The translations under genes and the position numbers were made by a program. A stretch of DNA of 36,599 nucleotides from CAWKDC01 sp964383495 (GTDB lineage Bacteria; Pseudomonadota; Gammaproteobacteria; JABCZS01): positions 1 through 36,599 of the forward strand of contig CAYLHG010000017.1 in the NCBI GenBank assembly GCA_964383495.1, given 5' to 3'. The notes beneath the pieces are model-generated. The model made no database searches and had not been told where the DNA came from. It was given only the letters and a program-made list of their open reading frames with translations. Below are positions 26,097 to 32,708 of the stretch, piece after piece. Each line of letters opens with the position of its first letter. Position 1 is the first letter of the stretch.

Positions 26097-27386
26097 CTAT
26101 TTGATCAAAATTGCTTTCACTGTTTTTCCGTCATACACCAACGGCACTCTTCCTCGCATCCATACAGGAATATCCCGGGTTTGAAACCATTTTTTTAACG
26201 ATTGATGTCCAACACCCGGTACAAAAATAGTTTCCCCACCCCGACGAAAACAAATGCGTACTACTGCCCCTTCAACAACCTCTACTCCAGCTTTCAATAA
26301 ATCTTCTTTATGCCATGTTCCCGCTCCGTCAGGTAACACCAGCGGCATGCGAGGATCCCAAGCGTATTCCTTATCACTTAAATCCTTTAATAATTCTGCA
26401 GGCAAACTATAAATATCATCACGGTGACGCGTGACAACCCAGCCCCCCCAATGTACGGCAGGATGCGCTTGAGGGTTGGCATGCAGCACACTTCTCACCA
26501 TATTTTCCAATACTGTTTGTGACGGCATTAAGATCCCTTGCAGCGATAGCCATTGACGCAACATGGGTCTGAGGATCATTTTCGGCAACGCTAGTAAACG
26601 TGTGACAGATAATGTTCCCGCGACACTTCCATGCAGCTCGGGTAAACGCTCGTTTAAAAACATTTCTAATAACGCTTCTTGCGATTGCATATGCGCCGCA
26701 GCGCGCGCAATAGTAGATGACGCAGATGGAAATCGTGTTTCCAATAAAGGCAATATTTCATGACGGATAAAGTTACGATCAAATCTTAATCCGTGGTTTG
26801 ATGGATCTTCTATCCATGTGAGTGCATGCGTTCGTGCGTACTCTTCAATTTCTTGTTGAGTGATATTCAAGAAAGGACGGTACAATGTGATGCTTTTGTC
26901 CAAAGGCTTTATACTTCCCATGCCGGATAATCCTTTAGGCCCAGCACCACGCAATAATTGCAGTAATACCGTCTCAGCTTGATCTTGTGCGTGATGTGCC
27001 GTCACTAATACGCTTTTTTCGGGCAACGCCTTTTGTAAAGCAGCGTACCGCGCTTCTCTCGCCCACGCTTCAACACTTTCGCCAAGAGCCGGTGCACTCA
27101 TTAACGTTAAGCAATGAAAGGGAATTTGCATTTTTTCGCATAAAACAGCTAAATGTTTTGCCCACTCGTCTGCATGCGGACTTAATTGATGATTGACGTG
27201 ATATGCAGATAATGAAAAGTGACGTTGCTCTTGTAAGACATTCAAGGCGTACAGTAATACTGTAGAATCTTGACCGCCACTGAATGCAACAGCACAATGC
27301 GACTCAGCGGGCAAAGAAGCAAGAAAATGTTCTAAAGCAGTATCAATCCTGGCACAAGAAGCGTTTACACCCTGCCAATTGCACAT
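26097..27386 (-). CDS. tilS: tRNA(Ile)-lysidine synthase
   Basis: TilS converts cytidine 34 of tRNA-Ile(CAU) to lysidine, switching both its codon reading and its charging from Met to Ile. The ATP-pyrophosphatase P-loop SGGQDS is at 36-41, and further conserved motifs are VTAHHAQDQAETVLLQLLRG and LTWIEDPSN. A TilS central domain and a C-terminal domain (RICFRRGGETIFVPG, SLKKWFQTRDIPVWMRGRVP) complete the 429 residues, the usual gammaproteobacterial length. The ATG at 27386 overlaps the end of accA by 22 bases and has no strong Shine-Dalgarno, suggesting translation coupled to accA. Confidence 0.96.
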   Translation of the reverse strand: MCNWQGVNASCARIDTALEHFLASLPAESHCAVAFSGGQDSTVLLYALNVLQEQRHFSLSAYHVNHQLSPHADEWAKHLAVLCEKMQIPFHCLTLMSAPALGESVEAWAREARYAALQKALPEKSVLVTAHHAQDQAETVLLQLLRGAGPKGLSGMGSIKPLDKSITLYRPFLNITQQEIEEYARTHALTWIEDPSNHGLRFDRNFIRHEILPLLETRFPSASSTIARAAAHMQSQEALLEMFLNERLPELHGSVAGTLSVTRLLALPKMILRPMLRQWLSLQGILMPSQTVLENMVRSVLHANPQAHPAVHWGGWVVTRHRDDIYSLPAELLKDLSDKEYAWDPRMPLVLPDGAGTWHKEDLLKAGVEVVEGAVVRICFRRGGETIFVPGVGHQSLKKWFQTRDIPVWMRGRVPLVYDGKTVKAILIK

Positions 27387-28318
27387 AACCGTTGATACCG
27401 TAATGTAAGTAATTCATCTATTGTCAGCCTTTTGAGTTTTTTTGATTCTTCTAAAATAGCTTTTTTAATATTCATGGCTGTTTCGCGCACGTTTCGGTGT
27501 GCACCGCCCAACGGCTCTGGGATAATCTTATCTGCAATTCCTAATGCTAATAAACGATCTGCTGTCATATTCATCGCTGCCGCTGCTTCAGGCGCTTTTG
27601 ACGCACTTTTCCATAAAATAGAAGCACACCCTTCGGGGGAGATCACAGAATAAGTGCTGTATTGTAACATTAATAAACGATCGCCCACGCCTATACCCAA
27701 CGCCCCACCTGAACAACCTTCCCCTGTAATAGTGCAAATAATAGGCGTTTGTAAATTGGACATCATGATTAAGCTGCGAGCAATAGCCTCACTCTGGCCA
27801 CGCTCCTCCGCCCCTATTCCTGGGTAAGCGCCCGAAGTATCAATAAATGTAAAAACAGGAAGCTTAAACTTTTCTGCCAATAAAAATATCCGCTGCGCTT
27901 TCCGGTAGCCTTCTGGACTTGCCATTCCAAAATTTCGACGTACTTTTTCTTTCGTATCTCGCCCTTTTTGGTGCCCAATCACCATCACTGGCTCACCTTC
28001 TAATCGGGCGGTACCACAGACAAGGGCTTTATCATCACCAAAGCACCTGTCCCCGTGAAACTCATCAAACTCTTCAAAAATCAATGGGATATATTCTGTT
28101 AGCAAATAGGGTCTCTGGGGGTGCCGAGCCATTTGAGCCACTTGCCAAGGTGTTAAGTTAGCAAAAATAGACTGCGTCATCTCTGTGACTTTTTGCTCTA
28201 GTTTTTCAATTTCATCACTTAAGTTGATATCACTGCTTTTCCCTACCAACTTAAGCTCATTGATTTTGGCCTGCAACTCGGCAATCGGCTGCTCAAAATC
28301 CAAATGATTCAATGACAT
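27365..28318 (-). CDS. accA: Acetyl-CoA carboxylase carboxyltransferase subunit alpha
   Basis: AccA, with AccD, transfers the carboxyl group from biotin to acetyl-CoA in the first committed step of fatty-acid synthesis. The 317-residue protein has the family N-terminus LDFEQPIAELQAKINEL and the crotonase-like core (FMTFIDTSGAYPGIGAEERG-type region here FTFIDTSGAYPGIGAEERGQ). The oxyanion region EGCSGGALGIGVGD is also present. GGAGGG lies seven bases before the ATG. A possible extended -10, TGATACACT (minus strand, ending at 28349), sits upstream. It forms an operon with tilS, a combination common in gammaproteobacteria. Confidence 0.97.
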   Translation of the reverse strand: MSLNHLDFEQPIAELQAKINELKLVGKSSDINLSDEIEKLEQKVTEMTQSIFANLTPWQVAQMARHPQRPYLLTEYIPLIFEEFDEFHGDRCFGDDKALVCGTARLEGEPVMVIGHQKGRDTKEKVRRNFGMASPEGYRKAQRIFLLAEKFKLPVFTFIDTSGAYPGIGAEERGQSEAIARSLIMMSNLQTPIICTITGEGCSGGALGIGVGDRLLMLQYSTYSVISPEGCASILWKSASKAPEAAAAMNMTADRLLALGIADKIIPEPLGGAHRNVRETAMNIKKAILEESKKLKRLTIDELLTLRYQRLCAIGRV

Positions 28319-28390
28319 AAACTAACCCTCCGGGGATTTTACCTGGCTAGTGTATCACAAGCCGTCTGTTGGCGACACTTTTTTAATCCT

Positions 28391-29560
28391 CTATCCCAAT
28401 ATTTGGTCATCTTGCTCAATTCGATTCCTGCCTAACTCTTTTGCGCGGTACAGAGCCGCATCGGCTCTGGTAACTAAATGAGACATCTCATCTTCTTGTG
28501 AGGGCAAAATAGAGGCTACGCCCATACTGAGCGTAACAAAAGGGCTAACCTTTGTATTCCCAGCGATAATGTGTAAGTTATTAATCTCATACGCAACTTT
28601 TTCGGCCATCTTCATAGCACCTTCTAAGCTTGTGTCAGGCAAAATAGCTAAAAACTCCTCCCCTCCATAACGTGCCACACAATCGCCTGGACGCTTAAAT
28701 ACGTTATGTAATGTTTCTGCCATTTTTTGTAAACAAATATCGCCTTGCTGATGACCAAACGCATCATTGTAGTCTTTGAAATAATCAATATCAAACATAA
28801 TCAACGAAAGCGGCAATTGCGAACGAATAGCACGACTCCACTCTTTTTCTAAGATATTATCTAATTGTCGTCGATTTGCAAGCTGTGTGAGTTCATCACT
28901 CAATGATAACGCTAATATCTTATGATTCGCAATCTCGAGACGCTGGTTCGCACATTTTAAATTTTGAATCAATTCTTCATTATCAATCTGTAATTGTATG
29001 CTTTCTTTTACCGCCTGAAAGCTTTGCATATATGTACTGGAAATAGATAAAAAATAAATGAGGATCATGCTCGACATTGCAAAGCCTAACTGATTCCCTT
29101 GAAATAAAAAAACAATAATAGGCGGGATTATCATCGGCGATACATACGCGAAAAATACGCGAGGCATACTCACCATAGAAGCCACTGCTCCTACCGACAT
29201 CCCTCCCAATGCAAATACAATGAAAATAATGTAAACGTCAGGAACATCAAATGTAAACCACAAAAATGCAACTATCCAAATCACCCCGGCAATAAATGCC
29301 GCGAGCATAAACATGTTAGTTAATCTTTCAGGATTATCTGAAAAATCTTTTTTTTTCAAAACAGAGCGCATGTGCCAAAATCGAAATAAATTCCAAGCGG
29401 TCAAAATGAGCCACCATATCAAAATATGCGCGCTAGGCACCACAGGCAGAAGCATGACACCGAGGATAGTAGCAATTAATATATTCACAGGAATAGCCGC
29501 AGGCGCTCTTTTGTAAAGTATCTTGACCTGCTCAATGAGCATGCGTTTTGAATCAACCAC
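28391..29560 (-). CDS. Membrane-bound diguanylate cyclase (GGDEF)
   Basis: A 389-residue protein with six to seven transmembrane helices (about 18-190), a coiled linker (about 195-230) and a C-terminal GGDEF domain. The active motif GGEEF is at 299-303, with DELTQLANRR and FDIDYFKDYNDAFGHQQGD before it. The product-inhibition I-site RPGD is at 290-293, five residues upstream. It should therefore make c-di-GMP and be feedback-regulated. The membrane module is probably a sensor; its ligand is unknown. The start is a GTG whose Shine-Dalgarno is not present before 29560. It is found after the N gap in a duplicated 55-bp copy: there AGGAGA lies seven bases before the same GTG (29715). The gene is complete once the gap is collapsed. 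Confidence 0.92.
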   Translation of the reverse strand: MVDSKRMLIEQVKILYKRAPAAIPVNILIATILGVMLLPVVPSAHILIWWLILTAWNLFRFWHMRSVLKKKDFSDNPERLTNMFMLAAFIAGVIWIVAFLWFTFDVPDVYIIFIVFALGGMSVGAVASMVSMPRVFFAYVSPMIIPPIIVFLFQGNQLGFAMSSMILIYFLSISSTYMQSFQAVKESIQLQIDNEELIQNLKCANQRLEIANHKILALSLSDELTQLANRRQLDNILEKEWSRAIRSQLPLSLIMFDIDYFKDYNDAFGHQQGDICLQKMAETLHNVFKRPGDCVARYGGEEFLAILPDTSLEGAMKMAEKVAYEINNLHIIAGNTKVSPFVTLSMGVASILPSQEDEMSHLVTRADAALYRAKELGRNRIEQDDQILG

Positions 29561-29719
29561 AGTTNNNNNNNNNNNNNNNNNNNNNNNNNNNNNNNNNNNN
29601 NNNNNNNNNNNNNNNNNNNNNNNNNNNNNNNNNNNNNNNNNNNNNNNNNNNNNNNNNNNNNNNNTTTGTAAAGTATCTTGACCTGCTCAATGAGCATGCG
29701 TTTTGAATCAACCACAGTT
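29510..29719. other. Scaffold join: 100 N flanked by an identical 55-bp sequence
   Basis: N residues fill 29565-29664. The 55 bases before the gap (29510-29564) are identical to the 55 after it (29665-29719). A 55-bp exact contig-end overlap is what a de Bruijn assembler with k=55 leaves when two contigs share a terminal k-mer, and the round 100 N is a placeholder. The contigs probably overlap, so the real genome has one copy and no missing sequence. Collapsing it restores the 5' end and ribosome-binding site of the GGDEF gene. The 5' fragment at 29665-29715 is not a separate gene. Confidence 0.9.
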
Positions 29720-29779
29720 AGCTCTCCTGGCATACTGATTATCTAGGACATCAACTTAAGGGGTAGCATTCAGCATAAC

Positions 29780-29803
29780 TGCCCAAACGATTCTCTTTGG
29801 GCA
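29780..29803. repeat. 8-bp inverted repeat upstream of the GGDEF gene
   Basis: TGCCCAAA (29780-29787) and TTTGGGCA (29796-29803) are perfect complements around an eight-base loop. No T-run follows on either strand, so a terminator is unlikely. It lies in the interval between the small secreted-protein terminator and the GGDEF start, where a regulator site or leader hairpin of the GGDEF transcript would sit. Nothing else is recognised in 29734-29882. Confidence 0.35.
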
Positions 29804-29882
29804 ATCTTGCGCTAAAAATAGCCGTTCACCAGAAGTTTAGATCGACCTCTGAACTATTACTAATGGGAAAACGCCAGATCTC

Positions 29883-29916
29883 AAAAAAAACCTGCCTCGT
29901 CCCCGCAAGCGGGGAC
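29883..29916 (-). terminator. Rho-independent terminator of the small secreted protein gene
   Basis: On the minus strand GTCCCCGCTTGCGGGGAC (29916-29899) is a near-perfect hairpin, followed after eight bases by eight T residues (29890-29883). The spacer is longer than ideal, but the stem is strong and its position, 13 bases past the stop, fits. Confidence 0.7.
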
Positions 29917-29928
29917 TCGACCGTTACA

Positions 29929-30159
29929 TCATTTTTTTACAACCGCCTTGCCACCGCTGCGCACACATTCTTCCATGGTTTTGTAACCCGTAAAATGCTT
30001 AACGCGCGCATAATGCTGGCCGCCCGGCGCATGGCACACTCCTTTTTGAGTTTTTTTCACCGCCCCCGGCGCATTATTTGCAGCAAGCGTAATACCTTGT
30101 GCAAATACAGGCAAAGTGCAAACAGCTAATAACGCAATTGAACAGATTGTTTTTTTCAT
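29929..30159 (-). CDS. Small secreted/periplasmic protein
   Basis: ATG 30159 gives a 76-residue preprotein with a clear Sec signal (MKKTICSIALLAVCTLPVFA, cut near AQG) and a Shine-Dalgarno AAAGGAG six bases upstream. The mature part of about 54 residues is basic and has two cysteines in a pattern GVCHAPGGQHYARVKHFTGY then TMEECVRSGGK. I have seen this pattern in small uncharacterised proteobacterial proteins (C-H-x-P-G near the start, hydrophobic YxxMEECxxSGG at the end). The cysteines could form one disulfide. It is monocistronic, with its own promoter (30178-30207) and terminator. Function unknown. Confidence 0.82.
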   Translation of the reverse strand: MKKTICSIALLAVCTLPVFAQGITLAANNAPGAVKKTQKGVCHAPGGQHYARVKHFTGYKTMEECVRSGGKAVVKK

Positions 30160-30177
30160 GATTTCTCCTTTGTTTTT

Positions 30178-30207
30178 AGAATAGACATTTTTATTTTTTG
30201 CAGGCAA
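30178..30207 (-). promoter_or_regulatory. Promoter of the small secreted protein gene
   Basis: On the minus strand TTGCCT (30207-30202) and TATTCT (30183-30178) are separated by 18 bases, ending 18 bases before the start codon. Confidence 0.45.
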
Positions 30208-30250
30208 ACAACTTGCGCCCAACACGATGGATCATACCGTTATTTTTTGA

Positions 30251-30916
30251 TCATTGCAAATATTTTTCGTCTTCTGCTTTCTCTTCTTCACTCGCCATCA
30301 CCACAGACACATCAATGATTGCAGCGCGCTCTCTCGCTTTATTTTCCTGAACCACTACCGCTGTTTTGCTTTCCCATGACATCATTTGTTGTCCACCTGT
30401 CATGGCTAAATAAACTTCCGCTAACAATTCACTGTCGAGTAAAGCGCCATGTAAATCACGCCGGCTATTATTCACTTTTAATCGCTTGCATAATGCATCC
30501 AAAGAACATTTTTGCCCGGGGTACATGCTCCGTGCCAAAGCTAATGTATCAATGATATCTGCTGTACAATCTTCTATCACGCCACGGCTACGCTTTGGTT
30601 GACACAATGCTAATTCATGGTTTAAAAAACCAATATCAAACGGTGCGTTGTGAATGATTAATGTTGCGCCTTGAATAAATGCTAAAAAATCTTCCACAAT
30701 ATTTTTGAACACAGGTTTATCTGTTAAAAAATCTGCTGTAATACCATGCACTGCTTGTGCGCCCGGATCAATGGCACGCTCAGGATTAATATAATAGTGA
30801 AATGTTTTACCCGTTAACCGGCGGTCCACCATTTCAATGGCACCTAACTCCACTAGCCGATGACCCTGCGCTGGGCTTAAACCTGTTGTTTCCGTATCTA
30901 AAAATATGTACCTCAT
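30251..30916 (-). CDS. dnaQ: DNA polymerase III epsilon subunit (proofreading exonuclease)
   Basis: DnaQ is the 3'-5' proofreading exonuclease of the replicative polymerase. The 221-residue protein begins MRYIFLDTETTGLSP with catalytic Asp7 and Glu9. Exo II is HNAPFDIGFLNHE and the Exo III part is HGALLDSELLAEVYLAM. The C-terminal tail after about residue 175 corresponds to the segment that binds the alpha subunit. The ATG overlaps the rnhA stop (ATGA, 30913-30916). rnhA-dnaQ are therefore co-transcribed, unlike the divergent arrangement in E. coli. Confidence 0.95.
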   Translation of the reverse strand: MRYIFLDTETTGLSPAQGHRLVELGAIEMVDRRLTGKTFHYYINPERAIDPGAQAVHGITADFLTDKPVFKNIVEDFLAFIQGATLIIHNAPFDIGFLNHELALCQPKRSRGVIEDCTADIIDTLALARSMYPGQKCSLDALCKRLKVNNSRRDLHGALLDSELLAEVYLAMTGGQQMMSWESKTAVVVQENKARERAAIIDVSVVMASEEEKAEDEKYLQ

Positions 30917-31362
30917 TCCTTTTTCCCCACCAATAAATCTATTGCTTCACACGCTAAACGATCTGCTTCCTCATTCTCAGGGTGGCCATTGTGCCCTTTC
31001 ACCCAATGCCAGCTTACCTCATGCTTTACCACTTCTGCCAATAATAAACCCCATAAATCAGCGTTCTTAACAGGTTCTTTCGCTGCCGTCTTCCAACCGT
31101 TTTTTTGCCATGCATGAACCCATTGCGTTATGCCGTTTTTAACATACTGAGAATCAGTTGTTATGCTAACTGAACATGGGGTTGTTAAAGCCTTTAACCC
31201 TTCGATAGCCGCCATGAGTTCCATTCGGTTGTTGGTTGTGTTATATTCGGAGCCAGAGAGCATTTTAATATGCCCACGATAGCGAAGGACTGCCCCCCAC
31301 CCTCCGGGGCCCGGATTGCCACGACAGGCACCGTCGGTAAAAATTTCGACTTCTTTAACCAC
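30913..31362 (-). CDS. rnhA: Ribonuclease HI
   Basis: RNase HI degrades the RNA strand of RNA-DNA hybrids (primers, R-loops). The catalytic residues are visible: Asp10 (IFTDGACRGNPGPGGWG), Glu48 (TTNNRMELMAAIEGL), Asp70 (TTDSQYVKNGI) and the final Asp in HPENEEADRLACEA. The start is a GTG at 31362 with GAGG five bases upstream, giving 149 residues, close to the E. coli protein (155). The open frame continues 37 codons upstream, but those overlap mltD and are unlike the family. It is divergent from mltD with only 19 bases between the starts. Confidence 0.95.
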   Translation of the reverse strand: MVKEVEIFTDGACRGNPGPGGWGAVLRYRGHIKMLSGSEYNTTNNRMELMAAIEGLKALTTPCSVSITTDSQYVKNGITQWVHAWQKNGWKTAAKEPVKNADLWGLLLAEVVKHEVSWHWVKGHNGHPENEEADRLACEAIDLLVGKKE

Positions 31363-31381
31363 AGGAACCTCACATAACCGA

Positions 31382-32359
31382 ATGATACGACAGTATAAAC
31401 AAAGCTTGATGATTTGCCTACTCTTCGCTGCGCTATGGGGGCCAGCAGCGTTACAAGCCCTGGCGCGCGGCATTGAAAGCCCATCTCTTGCTCATTCACG
31501 CGCTAATAATATTTGGGCGCACATCCAAAAAGGGATTTCAACGACTAGCCCACTTAAACCAGCGGTAGCAACTCAGGTTGCAACCTACCACAAAAGTAAA
31601 CACTTGCTGCAACGCTCCATTGAGCGGGGCGGGCCATACCTTTATCATATAGTGACAGAATTAGAAAAACGCCAGCTTCCATTAGCTTTTGCTTTATTGC
31701 CCTTGGTAGAAAGCGCGTATGACCCCAAAGCGCTGTCTCGCGCTGGTGCAGCCGGTCTATGGCAACTGATGCCCACCACCGCTCGCAGTTATGGCGTCAC
31801 CCAAAACGGATTTTATGATGGCCGCCGGGATTTATTAGCCTCTACCGAAGCGGCTTTAGATTATCTGAATTATTTAGGCGAATTATTTCATCACGACTGG
31901 TTATTAGTGCTGGCCGCTTACAATGCGGGCGAAGGCACGGTGCAACGTGCGATTGCGCGTAATAAACAAGCAGGTTTATCAACAGATTTTTGGTCTTTAC
32001 GTTTACCTCGAGAAACACAATTATATGTTCCCAAATTACTCGCACTGGTTACATTAGTTTCTCAAGCGGATCGATACGGTTTAAAATTGCCTCGCACACC
32101 TAAAACGCCATTAATAGAATACATTGAATTAGAACATCAAGTTGATTTAGTGATGGCCGCTCGTTTAGCGGAAATTTCTTTAGATGAATTATATAAATTA
32201 AACCCTGGGTATAAACAACAAAAGACAAGCCCGAATGGACCGCATCGTATTTTTCTACCGAGCGATCAGGTAGATGTATTTCAGGAGAATTTATCTCACT
32301 TGCCGCCCGTGGTTAAGGCAAATTGGGTGCATCAAAAAACGCCTCTGCAGGCGCGTTAA
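31382..32359 (+). CDS. mltD: Membrane-bound lytic murein transglycosylase D-like
   Basis: MltD cleaves peptidoglycan glycan strands, leaving 1,6-anhydromuramic ends. The 325-residue protein starts with a signal sequence (MICLLFAALWGPAALQALA within residues 10-28; no lipobox Cys is evident). The SLT domain has catalytic Glu110 (PLVESAYDPKALSRAGAAG, LWQLMPTTARSYG, LAAYNAGEGTVQRAI). One LysM-like domain follows (HQVDLVMAARLAEISLDELY). It is shorter than E. coli MltD, which has two LysM. The start at 31382 lacks a clear Shine-Dalgarno; ATG 31409 is an alternative. The last 47 bases overlap the convergent antitoxin-like gene. Confidence 0.9.
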   Translation: MIRQYKQSLMICLLFAALWGPAALQALARGIESPSLAHSRANNIWAHIQKGISTTSPLKPAVATQVATYHKSKHLLQRSIERGGPYLYHIVTELEKRQLPLAFALLPLVESAYDPKALSRAGAAGLWQLMPTTARSYGVTQNGFYDGRRDLLASTEAALDYLNYLGELFHHDWLLVLAAYNAGEGTVQRAIARNKQAGLSTDFWSLRLPRETQLYVPKLLALVTLVSQADRYGLKLPRTPKTPLIEYIELEHQVDLVMAARLAEISLDELYKLNPGYKQQKTSPNGPHRIFLPSDQVDVFQENLSHLPPVVKANWVHQKTPLQAR

Positions 32360-32582
32360 AACGTTTTGCCAAACATTGAATTTGACGACGATTCAATTGT
32401 CTTTTGCCATTTAAAATCTCAGATATAACACCTTGGCTCCCTATCTCAGGTAAATCTGATTGCAATAGATCATGTGATTGCATTAAAAATTTTAATACAT
32501 CAACACCCTCACCAACAACATTTCTCCATTTTTGGCTCTCATAATTCTCAATATGGTCACTGATTAAATCAACAAGATCCAT
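32313..32582 (-). CDS. HigA-like antitoxin / XRE-family regulator, no toxin partner
   Basis: An 89-residue protein with a helix-turn-helix in its C-terminal half: FLMQSHDLLQSDLPEIGSQG, VISEILNGKRQLNRRQIQCL, AKRFNAPAEAFF. This is the HigA-type antitoxin pattern (short N-terminal helix, XRE domain, ending near FF). In higBA loci the toxin gene usually lies immediately upstream. Here the upstream 126 bases hold no toxin frame, and downstream is mltD on the other strand, so it looks solitary. A 19-bp palindrome overlapping its promoter (32621-32639) indicates autorepression. The Shine-Dalgarno is poor. It overlaps mltD by 47 bases tail to tail. Confidence 0.85.
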   Translation of the reverse strand: MDLVDLISDHIENYESQKWRNVVGEGVDVLKFLMQSHDLLQSDLPEIGSQGVISEILNGKRQLNRRQIQCLAKRFNAPAEAFFDAPNLP

Positions 32583-32600
32583 CTTATGATATGCATATTT

Positions 32601-32629
32601 TTATTATCCTTATTTATTGTGTATCTCAA
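32601..32629 (-). promoter_or_regulatory. Promoter of the HigA-like gene
   Basis: On the minus strand TTGAGA (32629-32624) and TAATAA (32606-32601) are exactly 17 bases apart. The -35 lies inside the palindromic operator, so bound repressor would block polymerase. Confidence 0.6.
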
Positions 32630-32639
32630 TTTGAGATAC
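32621..32639. promoter_or_regulatory. Palindromic operator GTATCTCAA-T-TTGAGATAC
   Basis: Two perfect 9-base arms around one central base. It covers the -35 box of the antitoxin-like gene and lies 38 bases upstream of its start codon, the expected place for autorepression by a HigA-type dimer. Confidence 0.8.
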
Positions 32640-32708
32640 GTCAAGTTATGATAAAATTCAATATATCATAAAAACTACCTAGGGTTCTGTTTCAACAGAG
32701 TAGAAATC

